DNA of 12,008 bases from Methylocapsa sp. (GTDB taxonomy: Bacteria > Pseudomonadota > Alphaproteobacteria > Rhizobiales > Beijerinckiaceae). The notes under the pieces were generated by a model, which was not told the origin of the DNA, did not search any database, and was given only the letters and a program-made list of their open reading frames with translations. Position numbers and translations under genes: made by a program. The stretch spans positions 1 to 12,008 of the forward strand of contig JAFMSB010000021.1 in assembly GCA_017353815.1 (NCBI GenBank), in the 5' to 3' direction. This document shows, piece by piece, positions 6,866-12,008 of this stretch (position 1 is the stretch's first letter; each line of letters begins with the position of its first letter).

Positions 6866-7618
6866 ATGGCTATGACCTCTTTTGGGGAAACCCTTACCCG
6901 CGAAAAAACCGCCGCTTATGGCGGGTTCGCGGACGCACTCGGTGGCCTAGCTACCGTTGTTCTGGCGATAATCGGATTGGCGGGAGTTCACCAGGCTTTG
7001 CTGGTGGCGATCGCCGTCATTGTCTTCGGCGTGGCCTTGATGATCCAGGGCGGGGCAATGTTGTCCGAGTACGCTAGCATTATCTTCCCTCCCGGCGTGA
7101 GAGCTCCGGTGGCCAGCCAATTCGGTGGTGGCGACAGCTTGTCGAGCGTATTTCTCGCAGGCGCAGCCGGCATCGTCTTAGGCATATTGGCGCTGCTCAG
7201 AATCGAGGCTGGCGGGCTCACTGCTATCGCCTTGATCGTGTTCGGCGGGGCCTTGGTGGTTAGCAGCAAGGCAGTATGGCATCTCTATACGCTCAAGCGT
7301 GGCGTCATGATGTCTGGCGTAACCGAATCCGCGCCCGGAAATGAAATTCTGGCTAGCGAAATGGCCTCGGGTTCGGCAGGACTGCAGGCAGTTGCCGGCA
7401 TCGCTGCGGTTGTGCTGGGCATTCTCGCCCTAGCCGGAACAGGCGTCGACAGTGTGGTCTTGATCCTGGTCGCACTGCTGATCGTCGGCGCGGCGGTCAT
7501 CTTGAGCGGAAGCGCATGGGGCGGAACGATCATGAGCTTCATGAAAGAGACGACCCCCGAGCCGGGCCATTCCCCCGACACTACTTCACCGCGTCCCAGC
7601 GGAGAGTGGAGGGCCTGA
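6866..7618 (+). CDS. Membrane protein with three tandem two-helix repeats
   Basis: The 250-residue product is an integral membrane protein made of three internal copies of a helix-turn-helix unit, near residues 26-69, 97-140 and 174-219. Copies two and three share VLGILAL; copies one and two share (I/L)IVFGxAL followed by small residues. That predicts six membrane helices with soluble loops at 70-96 and 141-172 and a Pro/Ser-rich C-terminal tail. The architecture recalls HdeD/DUF308-type short-repeat membrane proteins, but I see no decisive motif, so the function is unassigned. The ATG at 6866 has AAGGA six bases upstream (6855-6859), a good ribosome site. The DUF937-like gene follows on the same strand after 164 bases that contain GC hairpins, so co-transcription is uncertain. 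Confidence 0.8.
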   Translation: MAMTSFGETLTREKTAAYGGFADALGGLATVVLAIIGLAGVHQALLVAIAVIVFGVALMIQGGAMLSEYASIIFPPGVRAPVASQFGGGDSLSSVFLAGAAGIVLGILALLRIEAGGLTAIALIVFGGALVVSSKAVWHLYTLKRGVMMSGVTESAPGNEILASEMASGSAGLQAVAGIAAVVLGILALAGTGVDSVVLILVALLIVGAAVILSGSAWGGTIMSFMKETTPEPGHSPDTTSPRPSGEWRA

Positions 7619-7652
7619 GTACTAAAGGATAAGCTGGAACCAGTTGCGCTCT

Positions 7653-7670
7653 GCCCGGTTCCTCCCGGGC
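7653..7670 (+). terminator. GC-rich hairpin after the three-repeat membrane protein gene
   Basis: GCCCGG (7653-7658) and CCGGGC (7665-7670) form a six-pair GC stem with a six-base loop, 34 bases after the stop at 7618. A second stem, CGCGC (7682-7686) with GCGCG (7692-7696), follows closely. Neither has a T-run, so they are at best weak or factor-assisted terminators. Confidence 0.35.
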
Positions 7671-7778
7671 GGGGCGCATCTCGCGCTATTGGCGCGGTCT
7701 GCCCCTGAGGCGCCAAATGGCCCTGCCGCGCAGGTACGCTCGCGGCGGCAAAAAAATTATAACCGGCTAGGGGCAGGA

Positions 7779-7814
7779 ACGCATGACATACGAGGGACGC
7801 ATGACATACGAGGG
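7779..7814 (+). repeat. Exact 18-bp tandem duplication spanning a start codon
   Basis: The 18-mer ACGCATGACATACGAGGG occurs twice without a gap or mismatch (7779-7796 and 7797-7814). Each copy contains an in-frame ATG followed by codons for TYEG, so the downstream protein begins MTYEGRMTYEGG. The GAGGG ending copy one lies four bases before the second ATG and can act as its ribosome site, while the first ATG has its own AGGA at 7775-7778. Confidence 0.9.
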
Positions 7815-8997
7815 TGGGACACTTCCATCTATAGACGACGCGGGAAGCGCTCTTCACGCTGAGCGCAGATGGGCGCGACTGCCGGCACGCGCTCTCCGGC
7901 CTATTCGCCAGGCAATACTGGTTATCGCCTCTCATCCTGCTCGTCGCGAGTGGACTGAAGCTTCGACTTTGGCCGGTCTCAACGACAAAATTGCCGCGGA
8001 ATTTAATCTCGGGGCGAAGGCCGACGGGCTTGCGGAACAGGTCATGAAATTGATTGCCGAGCAGCCTGGCGGCCTTGAGACTTTCGGCGAAAAACTCAAG
8101 ACGTCTGGGGCGGGAGCCCGGGCTGCCTCATGGGGCGGGGGCGTCTGCGCGCCGCTGACGGTGCGCCAGGTAAAGAAATTGGTGGGCACCCCGTTTATCA
8201 AGGAGGTCGCCAATTATCTTGAGGTCCCCCAAGGCTTCGCGAGCAAGATTTTGGGCGCCATCATACCGAGGATCCTCGCTCTCTTGGCTGCCCCGGGCGT
8301 TAGGCCCGATGAAATTGCAGCCAGCTCCCGAGCCTTTTCTGCTTTGGCGCTCGCGCATTTGCGGCGCTGCGGCGAAGATCAATTTGTTCCAAGCAAGGAG
8401 GAGCAGACTCCGCTGCTGAGAACGGAGCTGAGGGGCGCGCGGCTTCGCTTTATAATTTCCATCGCCGCGCTGGCCGTCGCGGCTGGATTGCTTGGAGGCG
8501 GATTCCTTGGCTATGCGATCTCATCCGGCGCCGCAAATAATGCTTCGGCCGGAGTCCAAAATAGTGCAAATGCTGCGGCGTTGATCTTTCCTCTCGTATC
8601 CGCCGTTAAAGCCCGCGATTTCGCCGGCGACTTCGCCGTCGGGGCGGGGTGGACCAAGAATCTCACGGCGGAGTTCGGCAGTTTTGGCGCTACGGGCTCC
8701 AGGGCCTTTCTCGCAGGCAATGTCTTGAACACGGAGCGCGCATCGCCGCACGAAAATAACAGTGCAAGTACCATGACTTCGCCACAGCCGGCTCGATTGC
8801 TCGCTCATGCTGGAGATAGACGGGCCGTGCGGAGCAGCAAAGCCAATGCGAGGGCCTTGCACCCGGCAAAAGCGAGCGGAACGACCCACACCTACCACGC
8901 GACCTGGAAGAGACACCAGCCCAGTCACCAGCATGTGGGATTTTACGTTTTCAAGCCGTCACACATCGCAGACGCGAGGCCATCGCGAGCGGCTTGA
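7783..8997 (+). CDS. DUF937/YidB-like protein with one membrane helix and an atypical tail
   Basis: The product is 404 residues from the ATG at 7783 (398 from the duplicated ATG at 7801). Residues about 83-172 resemble the DUF937/YidB family: a helical segment LAEQVMKLIAEQPGGLETFGEKL, then SWGGGVCAPLTVRQVKKLVG, matching the SWxGxGxNxPLTxxQVxxxLG pattern with Cys122 where Asn is usual, and finally IIPRILALLAAPG. A single hydrophobic helix spans 221-246. The roughly 160 residues after it change character: Ala-rich at first, then from about residue 317 rich in His, Arg and Ser with no recognisable domain. Some relatives carry an OmpA-like domain after the helix; none is visible here, so the tail may be degenerate or shifted in frame. 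Function unknown; a cell-envelope role is an inference from the helix. Confidence 0.7.
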   Translation: MTYEGRMTYEGGTLPSIDDAGSALHAERRWARLPARALRPIRQAILVIASHPARREWTEASTLAGLNDKIAAEFNLGAKADGLAEQVMKLIAEQPGGLETFGEKLKTSGAGARAASWGGGVCAPLTVRQVKKLVGTPFIKEVANYLEVPQGFASKILGAIIPRILALLAAPGVRPDEIAASSRAFSALALAHLRRCGEDQFVPSKEEQTPLLRTELRGARLRFIISIAALAVAAGLLGGGFLGYAISSGAANNASAGVQNSANAAALIFPLVSAVKARDFAGDFAVGAGWTKNLTAEFGSFGATGSRAFLAGNVLNTERASPHENNSASTMTSPQPARLLAHAGDRRAVRSSKANARALHPAKASGTTHTYHATWKRHQPSHQHVGFYVFKPSHIADARPSRAA

Positions 8998-9349
8998 CCC
9001 TGGCTTGGGACAGCGCTCGCGATCAAAGCTCTTACGGAGGACGCGTTCACCGCCGAGCTTTTTGATCCCGGCACGATCGTATCCTCGAGAGTCTCTTTGG
9101 TTGCCTTATGCCCGCCAGCTCGGCTCGCAGGTTTGATTTGCGGCGGCGCTCGGCGCAGAGGCGGGACGCGCTCATGCGCGAGGCCAAGGCATTGGAGTGC
9201 CAAAATACATCGAAAGCTCATAAGGGGGCGTCTCCTAATTAGGGGATGCGAGAATAGGAGGATTATGGGTAATCTCAACCTTGGCGAGCCCGCCGCAAGA
9301 GTGGAATATTGGTCAAAACGGCGGGCGGGATTTGCCAAGGGAGGTTTCG
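8998..9349. other. 352-base region before the first S74-type gene
   Basis: Open frames cross this stretch on both strands, but none has a recognisable domain and the longest minus-strand one overlaps the conserved leader. Within it CCTAATTAGG (9234-9243) is a perfect 10-bp palindrome, 36 bases before the conserved leader block that starts at 9270; it could be an operator. The rest, 8998-9230, shows nothing I can name and may include gene remnants. Confidence 0.5.
9270..9349 (+). promoter_or_regulatory. Conserved 80-base leader of S74-type copy A, folding over its ribosome site
   Basis: The 80 bases before the ATG at 9350 align with the 80 bases before copy B (10835-10914), while sequence further upstream does not. 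An outer stem pairs CCTTGGC (9279-9285) with GCCAAGG (9334-9340). An inner stem pairs GCCCGCC (9288-9294) with GGCGGGC (9320-9326) around a 25-base loop. The outer right arm includes AAGG of the Shine-Dalgarno AAGGGAGG (9337-9344), so folding would partly hide the ribosome site. Confidence 0.55.
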
Positions 9350-10186
9350 ATGAGCAAAATAGCAGCGAGAAATTCGATTATCCGTTCGCCTTTGCCGCCT
9401 CGTCTTTTACCCGTTTCGGCCGCCATGGCTCTGGCATGGTTTGCGCTCTCGCCCGCGGCTCGCGCGGTGAGCCCGCCGCCGGACGGAGGCTACCCAAACC
9501 AAAACACCGCCGAGGGCCAAGATGCGCTCAATTCACTCAAAGCCGGCGCAGACAATACAGCGTTGGGTTTTGAAGCGCTCTTTAAAAACACCAGCGGCAG
9601 TTTCAACACGGCCACTGGCTCAGCTGCGCTCTTCAGCAACACATCCGGCAGCAATAACACGGCTAACGGTGACGGTGCGCTCGCCCGCAACACATTCGGG
9701 GAGAACAACACGGCCACCGGCGCCGGTGCGCTCCTCGGGAACGCCAGCGGCAAGAACAACACGGCCACCGGCGCTTTTGCGCTGAACGTCGCGACCGGTG
9801 GCGGCAACACGGCCACGGGTTTTGAGACACTCCTCCACAACACAACCGGCGGCAGCAACACGGCCAACGGCGTTGATGCGCTCAGAAACAACACGACCGG
9901 CAGTGGTAACATTGCATTGGGCAACTTTGCTGGTCAGAATCTCACCGTGGGCAGCAACAATATCGATATCGGCAACCCGGGCGTTGCCGGCGAGTCCAAC
10001 GCAATCCGCATCGGGGCGCCAGCAGTGCACACGGCTACATTCATTGCCGGCATTCGCGGCACCACCGTGCCAAGCGGCATCCAGGTGGTTGTGGGCACCA
10101 ACGGCCAGCTCGGCACGGTTGTCTCTTCGCAGCGTTTTAAGGAAGCGATCAAGCCGATGGGCAGAGCGAAGCGATCCTTTCGCTGA
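9350..10186 (+). CDS. Exported repeat protein, S74-type copy A, truncated by a frameshift
   Basis: The frame from ATG 9350 (AAGGGAGG five bases upstream) encodes 278 residues. Residues 1-39 are a signal peptide ending ALSPAARA, followed by VSPPPDGGY. Residues 52-203 are nine repeats of about 17 residues, pattern N-T-A-T-G-x-x-A-L-x-x-N-T-x-G-x-N, likely a beta-rich stalk or head as in YadA-like and phage-tail proteins. After IRIGAPAVHTATFIAGIRG comes SSQRFKEAIKPMG, the opening of a Peptidase_S74 intramolecular chaperone domain. Four bases present in copy B are then missing near 10161-10166. The frame shifts, adds RAKRSFR and stops at 10184-10186, losing the rest of the S74 domain and the coiled coil. 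The product may be non-functional or simply lack chaperone-guided assembly. A sequencing error is the main alternative. Confidence 0.85.
   Translation: MSKIAARNSIIRSPLPPRLLPVSAAMALAWFALSPAARAVSPPPDGGYPNQNTAEGQDALNSLKAGADNTALGFEALFKNTSGSFNTATGSAALFSNTSGSNNTANGDGALARNTFGENNTATGAGALLGNASGKNNTATGAFALNVATGGGNTATGFETLLHNTTGGSNTANGVDALRNNTTGSGNIALGNFAGQNLTVGSNNIDIGNPGVAGESNAIRIGAPAVHTATFIAGIRGTTVPSGIQVVVGTNGQLGTVVSSQRFKEAIKPMGRAKRSFR
9503..9958 (+). repeat. Nine-copy array coding for 17-residue repeats (copy A)
   Basis: Units of 51 bases (one of 48) encode NTAEG, NTALG, NTATG, NTANG, NTATG, NTATG, NTATG, NTANG and NIALG starts in turn. Units share the core AACACGGCCA but diverge elsewhere. Copy B has only six units, so the arrays differ by three. 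Confidence 0.8.
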
Positions 10187-10515
10187 AGCCGGTCACCTTC
10201 CGCTATAAGCACAGACTCGATCCCGAGGGCATTCCGCAGTTTGGTCTGGTGGCCGAGCAAGTGGAAAAGATCAACCCCGCCCTGGTGGCACGCGACCGCC
10301 AAGGAAAGGTATTCACCGTGCGCTATGAGGCGGTGAACGCGATGCTGCTGAACGAGTTCCTCAAGGAGCACCGCAAGGTGCAGGAGCTCGAAGTGGCGAT
10401 CGCGCGGCAGCAGAATGATTTTGCGCAGCAGCAGAAAGAAATTAAGGCTCTCATGGCAAGCCTCAAAGAGCAGACATCGCAATTACAGAAAGTGAGAGCG
10501 GCCAGCTTGAAGTGA
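10165..10515 (+). pseudogene. Detached C-terminal part of S74-type copy A (out of frame)
   Basis: From AGC at 10165 this frame encodes the rest of the copy A protein, about 116 residues: SEAILSLKPVTFRYK, then DPEGIPQFGLVAEQVEKINP, VRYEAVNAMLLNEFLKEHRK and a Gln/Lys-rich coiled coil ending KVRAASLK. It aligns almost residue for residue with copy B residues 224-332, with a seven-residue insertion in the coiled coil (NDFAQQQ region). It lies in a different frame from 9350-10186. A GTG at 10249 opens a frame but has no ribosome site, so I read it as the severed half of one gene. Restoring four bases would give one protein of 389 residues. Confidence 0.85.
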
Positions 10516-10914
10516 TTAAATTTCGCCACAGACCGATCGGCGAAGGAGCGGCGGCGCGGCCATCAGCCGCAGCTTGCTAAGGGACAGAGGGCGAGACGCC
10601 CAAACCGGCGCGCATTCGGCCGATGCGCACCGGAAGTCCATTTGAGCCGTTGCCTTATTCCTGAAATCGTCTGCACTCCGGTCAGCGAAACTAGACTGGC
10701 CGCGATACTCCATCCATTACCCCGATGAAACTGACGCCTCCTTTCGGGCGCCGCCCGGCGCACCGATTCACTCGCCTGGGTGCCCAAAAGCGCCAATTTT
10801 GAAGATTTTGACTTGCTAACATCCGTCAAACCGCTAATCTCAACCTTGTCAGCCCCGCCAAAGGGCGAAAATGGCCAAAGCGGCGGGCGGGGCTTAACCA
10901 AGGGAGAGGTTAAG
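10516..10914. other. 399-base intergenic region between S74-type copies
   Basis: After the copy A stop, TTCGCC (10522-10527) and GGCGAA (10539-10544) could form a six-pair hairpin, a weak terminator candidate without a T-run. A tight stem CGGGC/GCCCG lies at 10745-10757. A minus-strand open frame crosses the region but has no recognisable features and runs into the copy B leader. The final 80 bases are the conserved leader listed separately. I see nothing else I can name. Confidence 0.5.
10835..10914 (+). promoter_or_regulatory. Conserved 80-base leader of S74-type copy B, folding over its ribosome site
   Basis: This is the counterpart of the copy A leader. An outer stem pairs CCTTG (10844-10848) with CAAGG (10899-10903). 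An inner nine-pair stem joins AGCCCCGCC (10851-10859) to GGCGGGGCT (10886-10894) around a 26-base loop. The outer right arm includes AAGG of the Shine-Dalgarno AAGGGAG (10900-10906). Compared with copy A, the left inner arm has an extra C and the right arm an extra G, so pairing is kept. Transcription start and function are unknown. Confidence 0.55.
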
Positions 10915-11913
10915 ATGAGAACAACGCTTACGAGAAATCCGGTTCGCCGTTCACCTTTGTCGTCCCGCCTTGTACCCGTCCCGGTTGCCATCGCCTTAGC
11001 ATCACTTGCGCTCTCGCCCGCGGCTCGTGCGGTGAGCCCGCCGCCAGACGGAGGCTACGCAGGCAACAACACCGCCGAGGGCACGGATGCGCTCAATTCA
11101 CTCAAAGCCGGCGCAGACAATACAGCGTTGGGTTTTGAGGCGCTCTTGAAAAACACCAGCGGCGGTTTCAACACTGCCACCGGTGCAGATGCGCTCATTA
11201 GCAACACGATCGGCCGCAACAACACGGCCACCGGCGCTCATGCACTGGGTTCAAACACACTCGGCAATCTCAACACCGGCGACGGCTTTAATGCGCTCTT
11301 AAACAACACGACCGGTCTCCGCAACATTGCGTTGGGCTTTGACGCCGGTCAGAATCTCACCACCGGCAGCAACAATATCGATATCGGAAACGGCGGTATT
11401 GCCGGCGAATCGAGCAAAATCCGCATCGGGGCGCCAGGAGTGCAGACGGCTACATTCATTGCCGGCATTCGCGGCGCCACCGTGCCAAGCGGCATCGAGG
11501 TGGTTGTGGGCACCAACGGCCAACTCGGCACGGTTGTCTCTTCGGCGCGTTTTAAGGAAGCGATCAAGCCGATGGGCAAGGCGAGCGAAGCGATCCTTTC
11601 GCTGAAGCCGGTCACCTTCCGCTATAAGCGCCAGCTTGATCCCGAAGGCATCCCGCAGTTTGGCTTGGTGGCCGAGCAAGTGGAAAAGGTCAACCCCGCC
11701 CTTGTGGCCCGCGATCACCAAAAAAAGGTATTTACCGTGCGCTATGAGGCGGTGAACGCGATGCTGCTGAACGAGTTCCTCAAGGAGCATCGCAAGGTGG
11801 AGGGGCTGGAAGCAGCGATTGCGCGGCAGCAGAAGGAAATCAATGCTCTCTCGGCAAGCCTCAAGCTCCAGGCATCGCAAACCCGGAAAGTAAGAGAAGC
11901 CAGTTCGAACTGA
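10915..11913 (+). CDS. Exported repeat protein with S74-type (tail-fibre chaperone) domain, intact copy B
   Basis: The product is 332 residues. Residues 1-39 form a signal peptide ending ALSPAARA, then VSPPPDGGY. Residues 52-153 hold six 17-residue repeats (NTATGxxALxxNTxGxN). A linker contains IRIGAPGVQTATFIAGIRG. Residues about 209-290 form the Peptidase_S74-like domain, starting SSARFKEAIKPMGKASEAIL and containing PQFGLVAEQVEKVNP and VNAMLLNEFLKEHRK. Residues 287-330 are a likely coiled coil. S74 domains in phage tail fibres promote trimer assembly and may cleave themselves off; whether this chromosomal form does so is unknown. A secreted or surface-attached trimer is the inference. The ATG at 10915 has AAGGGAG eight bases upstream. 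An open frame from 10780 adds 45 residues coded by the leader and is rejected. It is the tandem paralogue of the broken gene at 9350. Confidence 0.9.
   Translation: MRTTLTRNPVRRSPLSSRLVPVPVAIALASLALSPAARAVSPPPDGGYAGNNTAEGTDALNSLKAGADNTALGFEALLKNTSGGFNTATGADALISNTIGRNNTATGAHALGSNTLGNLNTGDGFNALLNNTTGLRNIALGFDAGQNLTTGSNNIDIGNGGIAGESSKIRIGAPGVQTATFIAGIRGATVPSGIEVVVGTNGQLGTVVSSARFKEAIKPMGKASEAILSLKPVTFRYKRQLDPEGIPQFGLVAEQVEKVNPALVARDHQKKVFTVRYEAVNAMLLNEFLKEHRKVEGLEAAIARQQKEINALSASLKLQASQTRKVREASSN
11068..11373 (+). repeat. Six-copy array coding for 17-residue repeats (copy B)
   Basis: Six 51-base units encode starts NTAEG, NTALG, NTATG, NTATG, NTGDG and NIALG. The first two units are nearly identical in DNA to those of copy A (around 9520-9590), as are the final unit and flanks. 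The interior units are unlike those of copy A, and three are missing. Confidence 0.8.
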
Positions 11914-11962
11914 GCAAAGCCGGCTAAAAGCTGACTCGCCGTTGCGAGGAGCGAACCGCGAG

Positions 11963-11976
11963 CGGCGGCAACGCCG
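11963..11976 (+). terminator. Small hairpin with GCAA tetraloop after copy B
   Basis: CGGCG (11963-11967) and CGCCG (11972-11976) pair around GCAA, a stable GNRA-type tetraloop, 50 bases after the copy B stop. No T-run follows. It is a possible 3'-end hairpin. The remaining bases to the window end show no gene. Confidence 0.3.
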
Positions 11977-12008
11977 AAAGCGAAGCGTCCGGCCGCAGCG
12001 ATTCGGCG

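Noticed and set aside
8943..9338. Minus-strand open frame of 131 codons across the gene-poor region
   Set aside because: It overlaps the conserved copy A leader and the end of the DUF937-like gene and shows no recognisable domain. It cannot be excluded as a remnant, but I cannot support it.
9490..9924. Minus-strand open frame of 144 codons with repetitive hydrophobic sequence
   Set aside because: It is the mirror of the 17-residue repeat array; the repetition comes from the coding strand, and no ribosome site or family match is visible.
9503..9958. CRISPR-like regular repeats
   Set aside because: The period is 51 bases, in frame, with units coding for a degenerate 17-residue protein repeat and no unique spacers.
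10160..10186. Programmed ribosomal frameshift joining the two halves of copy A
   Set aside because: There is no slippery heptamer at the junction, and the intact paralogue simply has four extra bases, so a deletion is the simpler reading.
10563..10991. Minus-strand open frame of 142 codons between the S74-type genes
   Set aside because: It runs through the copy B leader and signal peptide in antisense and has no recognisable motif.
9350..11913. Prophage tail-fibre module, suggested by the S74 domain
   Set aside because: No phage structural, lysis, integrase or packaging gene is seen nearby, and both proteins carry bacterial signal peptides.

Overview
The window looks like chromosomal DNA of an alphaproteobacterium, most likely of the order Rhizobiales (Hyphomicrobiales). 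The evidence is the GC-rich sequence, a purC-purS-purQ run, and the alphaproteobacterial DUF1476 protein (ATP synthase inhibitor zeta) divergent from purC. A Beijerinckiaceae or Methylocystaceae relative is a guess from general gene style, not a demonstrated assignment.

Layout. Bases 1-429 hold the 3' end of a DUF429 (RNase H-fold) gene. It converges on the minus-strand purine cluster purC (2287-1523), purS (1456-1217) and purQ (1160-462), and a perfect inverted repeat sits at the meeting point. Divergent from purC is the DUF1476 gene (2688-3014). A two-domain protein with an aminoglycoside-phosphotransferase-like fold and a P-loop kinase follows (3129-4655). It converges on a minus-strand zinc alcohol dehydrogenase (5655-4666), which lies downstream of a six-helix membrane protein of unknown function (6327-5755). 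The first 6.3 kb is therefore mostly ordinary, conserved metabolism.

From about 6.3 kb the window turns accessory. A 538-base gene-free stretch carries four degenerate short hairpin repeats. Next come a membrane protein built of three copies of a two-helix unit (6866-7618) and a DUF937/YidB-like protein with one membrane helix and an odd His/Arg-rich tail (7783-8997). An exact 18-bp tandem repeat duplicates the start codon of that second gene.

The last 2.7 kb holds two tandem paralogues of an exported protein. Each has a signal peptide, 17-residue NTATG-type repeats, an S74-type chaperone domain and a C-terminal coiled coil. The first copy (9350-10515) has a 4-base deletion that shifts the frame before the S74 domain; the second (10915-11913) is intact. 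The copies also differ by exactly three 17-residue repeats. Both share an 80-base leader that can fold into a stem pairing part of the Shine-Dalgarno sequence, with a compensating length change in the two stem arms. This duplicated, possibly self-regulating surface-protein unit is the most interesting part of the window.
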